A DNA stretch of 64,000 nucleotides. Source: Dyadobacter sp. CY326. Its GTDB lineage: Bacteria > Bacteroidota > Bacteroidia > Cytophagales > Spirosomataceae. The notes under the pieces are model-generated. The model did no database searches, was not told the DNA's origin, and was given only the letters and a program-made list of their open reading frames with translations. The DNA is taken from contig NZ_JAJUXI010000013.1 in the NCBI RefSeq assembly GCF_021390515.1, positions 1 through 64,000 on the forward strand. Reading direction: 5' to 3'. Numbering within the stretch: position 1 is the first letter of the stretch; each line of letters opens with the position of its first letter. Positions 43,132-51,121 of this stretch are shown one piece after another. The position numbers and the translations under genes are program-made.

Positions 43132-44784
43132 TTATTTCTTTTTCAAAAGGTCATTGTAACGAGCCGGCTCTTTAAACAATGCCAGCGCCGCTTTTACTTC
43201 AGGATCTTCTTTAAATGAAGCTTCTCTCAAACCTTTTTCCAGATAGTAATGCTTGATAATTTCTTCTTCCAGGATCTTTTTAATTTCCGGTTTGAAAATC
43301 TGCAAGTCATTATCCTTGCTGTGCGAAAGTTTTGATTTCAATGCTTTAAGCTGATCTTCAATGACTTCCAACGATTTCTCTTTCTTAGCAGAAGCTTCCA
43401 GATCATTCAAATCGCGCTCAACTTGTGTGGTATAATCGTATTCTTTGTCACCGAGCCATTTGGTAAATGCTGTATAATCGGCATCCGAAAGACTGAATTC
43501 TTTTGCGGGCTTAACAGTTGGATGCTCAAAGTGAAATTTTACGGCATAATCGAAGAAAAGACGGTTACGGCCCAATGAAGTTGCCAAAGGCGAGTAAGTC
43601 TCTTTTTCTGTCAAAATATCAGGTAAAATCCCACCGCCATCGAAAACGGAACGGCCGTTTTTTGTTTTGAATTCAGTCATTAACGAATCCGCAATTTTAC
43701 CGACGCTGCCATCATCATTCCTATGGCTGTAATCGATGGCCTGAATGCATCGTCCGCTTGGAATGTAATATTTGGCGGTTGTGATTTTCATTTTTGTATT
43801 GAATGACAAATCACGCGTCGTTTGCACAAGTCCTTTTCCATAAGTGCGCTGCCCGATCAAAACGCCACGATCATAATCCTGAATAACACCTGAAACGATT
43901 TCTGCTGCCGAAGCGCTGCGGTTGTTAGTCAGCACCACAACAGGGATTTCAGTGTCCAATGCTGGATTATAAGCCGTGTAAGTTTTATTCCACTCGCTTA
44001 CTTTGCCCTTTGTAGAAACGATTTCTTCGCCTTTGGCAATGAAAATATTGGAAATTTCAATCGCCATATTCAGCAAGCCGCCCGGGTTATCACGCAAGTC
44101 GAGCACAACGGATTTCATGCCTTTTCCCTTCAATTCCTGAAATGCATTGCGCACTTCGCGGGAAGCAGTTGCGGTGAAATCTTTCAGATCAATGTAGCCC
44201 ACATCTTCGCTGATCATGCCATAATAAGGCACATTGGTCACCTTTACAATGTCGCGGTTTAGGGAAACTTCGAGCGGCTTCGTTGCGCCATAACGCTTCA
44301 ATGTTAAAGTAACATTAGACTGGGTTTGACCTTTCAGCAATTTCCCCGTGTCAAAATCTTCGCGGGTTGAAACATCAATGCCGTTGATTTTGATGATTTC
44401 ATCACCCAGTTGCAATCCGGCCTTTTGTGCTGGCGTATCTTCATAAACCATCATCACTGTGTGCTTGCCTTCTGCCGAACTGATAATCGCGCCGATGCCA
44501 TTGTATTTGCCTGTGGTCATGGTCATGTAATCCTCAATGTCATCCTCGGCATAATACACCGTGTAAGGGTCCAGCGAGCGCAGCATATTGTCTATGCTGG
44601 TCTTAATGAGTTGGTTAGGATTGATTTCATCAACATAATAAGCGTTCAACTCTTTGAACAATGTGGCATAGATATCCAGATTGCGCGCAATTTCGAATAT
44701 ACGGTCATCTTGCTTGAAAGAAATGAAGGCGAGCCCTGCAACAACCGGAATGGCCAGCCAGAGGGAGCGAAGGTATTTTTTCAT
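43132..44784 (-). CDS. S41 family carboxyl-terminal processing peptidase
   Basis: 550 aa, exported. An N-terminal signal/anchor (SLWLAIPVVAGLAFISF) precedes the PDZ domain (MMVYEDTPAQKAGLQLGDEIIKINGIDV, about 110-140) and the catalytic S41 domain with the GYIDLKDFTATASREV region, LDLRDNPGGLLNMAIEISNIF (about 224-245), the Ser-Lys dyad in NRSASAAEIVSGVIQDYDRGVLIGQRTYGKGLVQ, and a helical C-terminus. It trims C-termini of envelope proteins. Lies between rnpA and tsaB, 18 nt after rnpA. Confidence 0.95.
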   Translation of the reverse strand: MKKYLRSLWLAIPVVAGLAFISFKQDDRIFEIARNLDIYATLFKELNAYYVDEINPNQLIKTSIDNMLRSLDPYTVYYAEDDIEDYMTMTTGKYNGIGAIISSAEGKHTVMMVYEDTPAQKAGLQLGDEIIKINGIDVSTREDFDTGKLLKGQTQSNVTLTLKRYGATKPLEVSLNRDIVKVTNVPYYGMISEDVGYIDLKDFTATASREVRNAFQELKGKGMKSVVLDLRDNPGGLLNMAIEISNIFIAKGEEIVSTKGKVSEWNKTYTAYNPALDTEIPVVVLTNNRSASAAEIVSGVIQDYDRGVLIGQRTYGKGLVQTTRDLSFNTKMKITTAKYYIPSGRCIQAIDYSHRNDDGSVGKIADSLMTEFKTKNGRSVFDGGGILPDILTEKETYSPLATSLGRNRLFFDYAVKFHFEHPTVKPAKEFSLSDADYTAFTKWLGDKEYDYTTQVERDLNDLEASAKKEKSLEVIEDQLKALKSKLSHSKDNDLQIFKPEIKKILEEEIIKHYYLEKGLREASFKEDPEVKAALALFKEPARYNDLLKKK

Positions 44785-44802
44785 CTATATTCAGGAATTA
44801 GA

Positions 44803-45207
44803 TTAGTTCTTTGGAACGGCGCGGGGCAACTTTTCGAGTCTTTTGAGCGATTGCTTCATAGCCGGTTCAATAACGTCATAAGATGTTATTTCTTTTGCAA
44901 GATACAAAAAAGCAATGTAGGAAGGTCTTGATTCCGTGGATAATGCGAGCAGTGATTCCTTGTTCAAACGGTAAGCTTCACGGCAGCGGCGACGAATGAG
45001 ATTTCGGTCGACAGCGCGTTTGAAAGATTTTTTGGAAACAGAAAAAAGGACTTGCGGGAGGGGAGGAGGCGACTCTTTTTCTATAATATAGAGCACCCTA
45101 AAAGGAAAAAGGTAGAACGTGTGGACCTCCGTGCTACCTCTTTGAAAAAGCCGTCCGATTAATCGGGGGCTGCATAAGCGTTCATTTTTACCAAATGTTT
45201 TTTTCAA
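44803..45207 (-). CDS. rnpA: Ribonuclease P protein component
   Basis: 134-aa basic protein that binds the RNase P RNA and helps tRNA 5' maturation. Seen: KNERLCSPRLIGRLFQRG (6-23) and the RNA-binding helix FKRAVDRNLIRRRCREAYR (about 62-80), the family signature. The start codon is TTG at 45207: no ATG in frame fits, and the product begins MKKTFGKNERL as in relatives. It follows rpmH, the usual bacterial pairing, and precedes the S41 protease gene. Confidence 0.95.
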   Translation of the reverse strand: MKKTFGKNERLCSPRLIGRLFQRGSTEVHTFYLFPFRVLYIIEKESPPPLPQVLFSVSKKSFKRAVDRNLIRRRCREAYRLNKESLLALSTESRPSYIAFLYLAKEITSYDVIEPAMKQSLKRLEKLPRAVPKN

Positions 45208-45299
45208 GTTCTTGTAGAAAAAATGGTCTGCTAAGTTTGATAATTTCGAACTTAGCAGACTATGAATTAACGTCCTCTACGTAAACTTTCAAACCTCGG

Positions 45300-45458
45300 T
45301 TATTGCTTATGACGCTTTTCGTCCGATACTGTCAATTTCCAACGGCCTTTCTTGCGACGGCCTGCTACTACTTTACGCCCATTTGCAGTGGACATTCTTT
45401 CACGGAAACCGTGTTTGTTTCTCCTCTTGCGATTCGATGGTTGAAAGGTACGTTTCAT
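45300..45458 (-). CDS. rpmH: 50S ribosomal protein L34
   Basis: 52 codons between ATG at 45458 and TAA at 45300-45302. The product is [18 protein letters not shown] then [17 protein letters not shown], the invariant L34 core, ending SDEKRHKQ. It is basic, as expected for the 50S subunit. It lies 92 nt upstream of rnpA on the same strand, the universal rpmH-rnpA order. Confidence 0.98.
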   Translation of the reverse strand: MKRTFQPSNRKRRNKHGFRERMSTANGRKVVAGRRKKGRWKLTVSDEKRHKQ

Positions 45459-45512
45459 CTCATTATCAAATTATTGCGCTATAAATCTCTGTCTACCCTT
45501 AAATTGGGCTTG

Positions 45513-45520
45513 CAAAGGTA
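45513..45520 (-). promoter_or_regulatory. Candidate -7 element of rpmH-rnpA (TACCTTTG)
   Basis: Minus-strand TACCTTTG matches TAnnTTTG and lies about 55 nt before the rpmH ATG. Confidence 0.5.
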
Positions 45521-45568
45521 AGAGAAAAAATTTATATTAGTAAACATTTCATCAAAAACTAAAATTTA

Positions 45569-45883
45569 ATGGCAAGGAAAAAGGCACTCTCACTCGCCCT
45601 GGACGCCACCAGGGACTTCACACTTACGCTCGAGCCGGTCAGCGGAGGAATCACATTATTTTATGCATTTGTAAACGGCGTAAAGGTTATCCAGTCCGAC
45701 GGAACCGAAAAGCGCGCATGGAACGGCACCATTTCCCTTGCACAGGTTCGTATAAAGGTGCGGGTTGTAGGAATCGGAAATGCATCTTTCAACCTTGGAA
45801 TAGACTTGCCCGGAACGGCCGAAGATCAAAGCTTAACATTAAAGTTACACGACGGTTACTATGAGACAGATATACTTTTGTAG
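45569..45883 (+). CDS. Small protein of unknown function
   Basis: 104 aa, no signal peptide or membrane segment. It is rich in beta-strand-like alternation: LSLALDATRDFTLTLEPVSGG, GTISLAQVRIKVRVVGIGNASFNLGIDLPG. I recognise no family. Its last 23 nt overlap the start of the exported barrel-like gene, so translation is coupled and the two may work together. Divergent from rpmH with a short gap. Confidence 0.65.
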   Translation: MARKKALSLALDATRDFTLTLEPVSGGITLFYAFVNGVKVIQSDGTEKRAWNGTISLAQVRIKVRVVGIGNASFNLGIDLPGTAEDQSLTLKLHDGYYETDILL

Positions 45884-46772
45884 CGTGCTGCTCCTGTGTC
45901 CGTTGGTTACGCTGGCGCAGGAAGCCAAATTTAAACTTGCCCCTTATGTCAATGCCACCACTTCTATTAAGGAAGGATTAATTGAAGCGGGGCCGGAAAT
46001 GAGTTGGGAAAAAGTTGAGCAAGGAAAAACTTTTACCATAAGGCCCGTCATCCGGATGCCTTTGACCAATGAGGCCGAAAACGTGTTGCAAATTGACCGC
46101 TTCACCTCGACGTGGAAAAGTGTGCTGGCGGCGCAGTTTACAAAAGATAATACGCAGGCTTCGGGAAATATTTCCAGACATTCATTCACCGGCCAGTTTG
46201 AATATGGACATGCCAAGTTCACATATTTTCCGAGTGGCAATGCGGCCGTTGAGGCAAGCAATGGAGAAGATTCGTATGCTTTTGAGATAAAATACACAGG
46301 GTTTTTTACCAAAGGACAATCGGGTGCGGCGCAGTATTCACCGCAATTTCGCCTGCGCTACGCTTATGACTGGCAGGCATCGTCGGAAGTCAGCGTTCTG
46401 AATGCGGCAAACACCGGAGGATTTGTGACTGTGTCGGACCTCATTGTCGATCCGCCGAGCGTGCAGCCTATATTTTCTCCGGCATTTTCATTGCAGATTT
46501 ATCCGGGGAAAGGAAATTTCAGTTATTCGCCAACCGTTTATTATGATTTTACGGGAAACATTGGCGACAATGGTCCGTTTGGTGATCTAAACCGACTGCG
46601 ACTTGAAACCTGGATCTTCTTTTATCCGTCCGTAACCGACAGTCCGAATGTCAAAATAGGGATTTCACCATTTCTGAGCATCAGGACAAAGGGCATGGAC
46701 AGCTTTAACAGGGCGGAATATGGCGGCATGATCACACTTAAATTCGGCACATCGTTCCTGCAATTTTTATAA
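45861..46772 (+). CDS. Exported protein, probable outer-membrane beta-barrel
   Basis: 303 aa with a signal peptide (MRQIYFCSVLLLCPLVTLAQ). The mature part consists of alternating amphipathic strands with aromatic residues at the turns (FEYGHAKFTYFP, FSLQIYPGKGNFSYSPTVYYDFTGN, FFYPSVTDSPNVKIGISPFLSI) and a terminal Phe-rich strand (MITLKFGTSFLQFL), as in outer-membrane beta-barrels. The fold is inferred; no porin family is recognised. It overlaps the preceding 104-aa gene by 23 nt. Confidence 0.7.
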   Translation: MRQIYFCSVLLLCPLVTLAQEAKFKLAPYVNATTSIKEGLIEAGPEMSWEKVEQGKTFTIRPVIRMPLTNEAENVLQIDRFTSTWKSVLAAQFTKDNTQASGNISRHSFTGQFEYGHAKFTYFPSGNAAVEASNGEDSYAFEIKYTGFFTKGQSGAAQYSPQFRLRYAYDWQASSEVSVLNAANTGGFVTVSDLIVDPPSVQPIFSPAFSLQIYPGKGNFSYSPTVYYDFTGNIGDNGPFGDLNRLRLETWIFFYPSVTDSPNVKIGISPFLSIRTKGMDSFNRAEYGGMITLKFGTSFLQFL

Positions 46773-46782
46773 AGGCATATAA

Positions 46783-46804
46783 AACAGGCTTTTCGGAGCC
46801 TGTT
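46783..46804 (+). terminator. Weak terminator after the barrel gene
   Basis: aacaggct (46783-46790) pairs with agcctgtt (46797-46804); the T-run after it is poor, so this is a modest candidate. Confidence 0.5.
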
Positions 46805-46832
46805 GCCTTATTTCGTTAAACTTTTTTAAGGT

Positions 46833-46864
46833 TGTGTACGTTGATTTGTGCTGATACTGTGTAC
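46833..46864 (+). promoter_or_regulatory. Direct repeat TGTGTAC upstream of the Panacea gene
   Basis: TGTGTAC at 46833-46839 and again at 46858-46864, centres 25 bp apart, in the 136-nt leader of the Panacea-domain gene. It could be an operator for autoregulation, as antitoxins often have, but this is speculative. Confidence 0.35.
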
Positions 46865-46908
46865 ATTGCATATATTCAGTATGATTTTAACAATCTCACA
46901 CATTCACT

Positions 46909-47397
46909 ATGTATTCGTCTGTTTTGATAGCCGGGCAATTTGTTAACCTTGGCATAAAGGAAAGTAACCCTGTTACGCAAATGAAGTTGCAGAAAATGGT
47001 CTTTTTCGCGCATGGACTTCATTTGGCATTGAATCATGGAAATCCATTGATCAGGGAAAAATTTCTGGCGTGGCGGTTTGGGCCGGTTGTGCCGACGATT
47101 TATCAGCTATACAAAAAGTGGGGGAACTCACCGATTTTAGAAAAAACTTCCATTACAGTTAATTTCCAGCCGCTGGCCAATTTTTCAGAACTCTCTCCCT
47201 CGGCCCTTGAAGCGATCAATAATACTTGGGAAATTACAAAAGACGTTGATGCCATAACATTGTCAAACTGGTCACATTCAACGAATTCTCCGTGGGATAT
47301 TACTTACAAGCAGATTGGCGAGAACGGAGTAATTGACGATAACTTGATTAGGAATTATTTTGAGCAGCAAATCAAATCCCCAATCCCGGCTGTCTGA
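46909..47397 (+). CDS. Panacea (SocA/DUF4065) domain protein, candidate antitoxin
   Basis: 162 aa. The Panacea fold is visible: NPVTQMKLQKMVFFAHGLHLALNHG (20-44), LAWRFGPVVPTIYQLYKKWGNSPI (about 53-76), and a C-terminal helical part (TLSNWSHSTNSPWDITYKQIGENG). Panacea proteins include antitoxins that neutralise many unrelated toxins, as well as SocA, a proteolytic adaptor. No signal or membrane segment, so cytoplasmic. It is followed 7 nt later by a small two-helix membrane protein, typical of a toxin partner. Toxin neutralisation is an inference from the domain and layout. Confidence 0.85.
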   Translation: MYSSVLIAGQFVNLGIKESNPVTQMKLQKMVFFAHGLHLALNHGNPLIREKFLAWRFGPVVPTIYQLYKKWGNSPILEKTSITVNFQPLANFSELSPSALEAINNTWEITKDVDAITLSNWSHSTNSPWDITYKQIGENGVIDDNLIRNYFEQQIKSPIPAV

Positions 47398-47404
47398 GCC
47401 ACAC

Positions 47405-47830
47405 ATGTCAGTTGACAGGAACACCTTACGCAATTGGGTAACTGCTGCATCGCCGGAATCTACAGAACAAGATGTTAGTGAAAAAACCTTTCTTACACTG
47501 CTTCAGCAGGTAAGTCTGGAAGGCTTGTCCCAAAACATTCGGGAACGGAAAAAATATGCCGAATACATTTTCTGGATGGTTTCGGTCTGGCTGGTGATGG
47601 TGATTATGCTTGTGTGGTTAAATGGTCTGGGAGAAATTTATTGCTACAACTTTCTCGATCCATTGCTGCGTACAGGTGTCAAATACATCAGTTTCAAATT
47701 CCATCTTTCCGATGCAGTGCTTATTGCATTAATCACCACTGCAACGGTTAATATCACCACATTCTTCCTGGTTGTAACAAAATATCTCTTCCCGAACACG
47801 CCCGATAAAGACAGCCCGCCGGTTGAATAA
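47405..47830 (+). CDS. Two-transmembrane-helix protein, candidate Panacea-linked toxin
   Basis: 141 aa from ATG 47405, 7 nt after the Panacea stop; the open frame extends upstream through a TTG at 47360 inside that gene. A soluble N-terminal 50 residues (TLRNWVTAASPESTEQDVSEKTF) precedes two strong hydrophobic segments (YIFWMVSVWLVMVIMLVWL, about 54-72; VLIALITTATVNITTFFLVV, about 105-124) and a short charged tail. I recognise no family. Small membrane proteins are among the toxins paired with Panacea antitoxins, which is why I flag it. It could also be a benign membrane protein. Confidence 0.6.
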   Translation: MSVDRNTLRNWVTAASPESTEQDVSEKTFLTLLQQVSLEGLSQNIRERKKYAEYIFWMVSVWLVMVIMLVWLNGLGEIYCYNFLDPLLRTGVKYISFKFHLSDAVLIALITTATVNITTFFLVVTKYLFPNTPDKDSPPVE

Positions 47831-47832
47831 GT

Positions 47833-48429
47833 TTAAATTTCGTCGTCCTTATTCGCTCTGACCTTGTGTTCTGAAAAGTCCTTATCCGACCATTTGTAAA
47901 CAACTTTCTTAAAACGCAAATCCTGAATAATCGGCTTAATGTTGTTTAAAAAGGCATCTTTGCTTTTTTCAGAAGCGAACAGTTCGCCCACAAAAGTCAG
48001 CGTGTCATGCTTCGGCCCGGATGTCGCAATGTCAATTTTTTGCTGAGCAAGCACTTCTTTTTTAGATGCTGCGTAGGCCTTTCTCAAATCAGGAAACTCC
48101 TTTGCCTGAACCGATAAGATCTTTTTACCCAACAAATCGGCCTGCGGCTTGATCGTCTTGTCCTTACTGCTTTTCACTTCCTTGTAAAGTGCAGTGTTTG
48201 ATTTGTGCCACGATAATCTCGTAGCAATGTCCTGATTGGTCAGGCCCTCCTTTAATTTTTGGTCAATGTCGTCGAGTTTGTTCTCGATAAAGAGCTGCAT
48301 GTTTTTTTCAGCCGCCGGGTCAAGTTGTTTAGGCGTTAGAAAATAAATGGCAAATCCAATGACTGCGGCTGCTATCAGCACGTAAGCGATATACTTGAAA
48401 ATATTTCCTTTGTTCGGGTTCTCTTCCAT
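47833..48429 (-). CDS. Membrane-anchored protein of unknown function
   Basis: 198 aa: a short cytoplasmic start, one transmembrane helix (IFKYIAYVLIAAAVIGFAIYFLT, about 10-32), then a long Lys-rich, helical extracytoplasmic part (ENKLDDIDQKLKEGLTNQDIATRL) and LRFKKVVYKWSDKDFSEHKV. No family recognised. It converges on the two-helix gene with 2 nt between the stops and is not part of that unit. Confidence 0.7.
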   Translation of the reverse strand: MEENPNKGNIFKYIAYVLIAAAVIGFAIYFLTPKQLDPAAEKNMQLFIENKLDDIDQKLKEGLTNQDIATRLSWHKSNTALYKEVKSSKDKTIKPQADLLGKKILSVQAKEFPDLRKAYAASKKEVLAQQKIDIATSGPKHDTLTFVGELFASEKSKDAFLNNIKPIIQDLRFKKVVYKWSDKDFSEHKVRANKDDEI

Positions 48430-48725
48430 TTTCTGGTCATTCGTGTTATATCAGTAAAGTAAAAACCTTGTTCCACCCGCTCTAAGCCATATTAAGTTAC
48501 TTCTCGTGCACCTATTTCCCCAGAATGTATACAGACAATTTCCAGCCTGAAAACGAACGCAATGTGTTCGATTATGGACATTGGAATGATAAGAATGTTT
48601 GCTATACATTTAGAGATCAGTGCATTACAATGTGCATTTCTACTGGCTTACAATTTGTCCTGTTGTGTGAGCCGCCGCAACTTTGCATTCTTCACTTACT
48701 AGGTTTGGTAATTAGCTTAACACTC
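48430..48725. other. Gene-free leader before the first FtsX/MacB permease gene
   Basis: About 300 bases in which the reading frame of the permease gene happens to stay open back to 48525, but the product of that extension does not resemble the family, which starts MIRNYFKIAFRHL at 48726. I saw no strong promoter match, hairpin or small gene. Confidence 0.5.
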
Positions 48726-51110
48726 ATGATCCGTAACTATTTCAAAATTGCGTTCAGACATTTGAACCGCAACAAAGCTTATGCAATTCTCAATGTATCC
48801 GGTCTGACCTTAGGAATGACCTGCGGTTTGCTTATTTTTTTATTGGTCAAATATCACCTTGGGTTTGACAATTTCCATGCAAACTCCGAGCGCATCTATC
48901 GCATTGTCACCGAGCAGCATCGCGATAACATTTCATACACAGCAGGCGTGCCAAGCCCCTTGGGCAAGGCCTTTCGAAACGATTACACTTTCGCCGAAAA
49001 AGTGGCCCGCATCGCCACTTTTGACGAATTGCTGGTTACTGTGAAGCAAAATAAGGACGTCAAAAAATTCAATGAGCCCGATGGCGTTGCATTCGCAGAG
49101 GAAGAATATTTCCAGATCTTCAATTTCCCGCTTATCCAAGGCGACATTAAAACGGCTTTGAAAGAGCCCAACACGGGCATCATTACCGAACGGGTGGCTA
49201 AGAAATATTTTGGTCAACAAAACCCGATCAACCAGACTTTCCGCATTGAAAATAAAATCGACGTAACTGTCAAAGGTGTTTTGAAAGACCTGCCGATCAA
49301 CACAGACCAACAGGCTGAAATTTTTGTTTCCTATAACACACTCAAACAATATAATGAATGGCTGGGGAGCGAAGATGCGTGGGGAGGGATTCAGAGCTCG
49401 ATGAACTGTTATGCATTGCTTCGGCCCGGGGTTACGGTAAGCCAGGTTGAGAAGGTTTTTCCGGCTTACGTTAAAAAATATCGCCCCACCAGTAAGAATG
49501 TGCATCATTATAAGTTGCAGCCCTTGGCGGATGTTCACTTTGATGCGCGTTATAGCGGCACTATGGAGAAAAAAAATCTTTGGGTGCTCGGTTTGATCGG
49601 CCTATTTCTGATTGTTACGGCTTGCGTTAATTTCATCAATCTGGCCACGGCTCAGGCATTGAAACTTTCCAAAGAAGTGGGCGTGAGAAAAGTGCTGGGC
49701 AGCTTGCGTGGACAATTATTTTGGCAGTTTATCGCGCAAACGAGCCTGATTACGCTCATTGCCAGCACAGCCGCATTGATTTTGTCTGCGCTCGCATTGC
49801 CTTACGTGAACAACCTTTTTTCATCACAAATCAGCCTCGACCTGCTTTCCAACTGGCAATTATGGCTGTTCTTAATTGGCGTGATCATTATCGTAACATT
49901 CCTTTCCGGCTCTTATCCGGGCATGATCCTCGCTCGTTTTCAGCCCGTTACAGCATTGAAAGGCAAGCTGTCACAGCAAAACATTGGCGGCTTCAACACA
50001 CGCAGGGCATTGATCATCACACAATTTGCAATTTCCCAAATCCTGATCATTGGTATGATTGTCATTGCGCGGCAAATGCATTTCGCGCAGCAGTCGGATC
50101 TGGGTTTTAATAAAGATGCGGTTGTAATGATCCCGATCGTGTCGTCGCCCGAGCAGGCAAAGACTGTCAAAGGAAAGTTGCAGCAAATTGCTGGTGTCGA
50201 GCGTGTTTCGCTGTGTTTTTCGGCTCCTTCTTCTCAGAGCAACTGGGGTGCAACGCCATTTTATGACAATCGTTCCGAAGAAGAGCCGTTCCGCATTTCC
50301 ATGCGTGCTGCGGACAATGATTATCTTTCCACTTTTGACCTCAAACTCGTTGCCGGACGTAACTTGTTTCCTTCCGACACAACGAAGGAATTTTTGGTCA
50401 ATGAAACGCTTGCAAAGAAGCTCAATCTGGCGTCACCTTTGGAAATGCTGGGCAAAACTTTAAGGGTGAATGGCAACATGAGCGGACCGATTGTCGGCAT
50501 CGTCAAAGACTTTCATGACCAGTCTTTTCACGAAGAGATCAGCGCCGTTTGCATTCCTTCGGCCAGTGATAATTATAACAGTTATGCCGTAAAGATCAAT
50601 ACGAACAACGTTCCTGCGACGCTCGCCGCCATTGAGAAAACATGGAGTGCAATGCATCCCGACCAGCTTTATGACTATGAATTTCTGGACGAACAGGTTG
50701 CTTTGTTTTACGAAACGGAGTCACTAATGTTCAGTCTCATTCAGGCGTTTTCAGTCATAGCGATCTTTATCGGCTGTCTTGGATTGTATGGTCTGGTCTC
50801 ATTTATGGCTGCGCAAAAAACCAAGGAAATTGGCATCCGGAAAGTGCTCGGAAGCAACATTCCCCAGATCTTATGGATTTTCGGTAAAGAATTCAGCACG
50901 CTGATCGTAATATCATTTGCCATTGCTTCACCTGTGGCTTGGTGGGCCATGAACCATTGGCTTGCAGGTTTCAAATTCCACATTGAAATCAGCGCCTGGA
51001 TTTTCCTCACGGCAATCGGTGCAACATTTTTAATCGCTACATTAACAGTCGTTTACCAGGCAAGCAAAGCTGCATTGCTTGATCCTGTGAAGAGTTTGAA
51101 GAGTGAATAA
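48726..51110 (+). CDS. FtsX/MacB-type ABC transporter permease
   Basis: 794 aa: two copies of the MacB_PCD plus FtsX layout. It starts at ATG 48726 with MIRNYFKIAFRHLNRNKAYAILN, the standard opening; the 68-residue extension upstream is not family-like. A first helix is followed by a large periplasmic domain, three helices with LSKEVGVRKVLGSLRGQLFWQF (about 317-338), a second periplasmic domain, and three final helices with TKEIGIRKVLGSNIPQILW. These proteins act with an ATPase in lipoprotein, peptide or drug export or envelope signalling. No ATPase is next to it. A second such gene follows 11 nt later. Confidence 0.93.
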   Translation: MIRNYFKIAFRHLNRNKAYAILNVSGLTLGMTCGLLIFLLVKYHLGFDNFHANSERIYRIVTEQHRDNISYTAGVPSPLGKAFRNDYTFAEKVARIATFDELLVTVKQNKDVKKFNEPDGVAFAEEEYFQIFNFPLIQGDIKTALKEPNTGIITERVAKKYFGQQNPINQTFRIENKIDVTVKGVLKDLPINTDQQAEIFVSYNTLKQYNEWLGSEDAWGGIQSSMNCYALLRPGVTVSQVEKVFPAYVKKYRPTSKNVHHYKLQPLADVHFDARYSGTMEKKNLWVLGLIGLFLIVTACVNFINLATAQALKLSKEVGVRKVLGSLRGQLFWQFIAQTSLITLIASTAALILSALALPYVNNLFSSQISLDLLSNWQLWLFLIGVIIIVTFLSGSYPGMILARFQPVTALKGKLSQQNIGGFNTRRALIITQFAISQILIIGMIVIARQMHFAQQSDLGFNKDAVVMIPIVSSPEQAKTVKGKLQQIAGVERVSLCFSAPSSQSNWGATPFYDNRSEEEPFRISMRAADNDYLSTFDLKLVAGRNLFPSDTTKEFLVNETLAKKLNLASPLEMLGKTLRVNGNMSGPIVGIVKDFHDQSFHEEISAVCIPSASDNYNSYAVKINTNNVPATLAAIEKTWSAMHPDQLYDYEFLDEQVALFYETESLMFSLIQAFSVIAIFIGCLGLYGLVSFMAAQKTKEIGIRKVLGSNIPQILWIFGKEFSTLIVISFAIASPVAWWAMNHWLAGFKFHIEISAWIFLTAIGATFLIATLTVVYQASKAALLDPVKSLKSE

Positions 51111-51121
51111 TCGTGGATCCA

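Noticed and set aside
48525-48725. 68-residue N-terminal extension of the first FtsX/MacB permease
   Set aside because: The extension is not family-like; the natural start is MIRNYFKIAFRHL at 48726.
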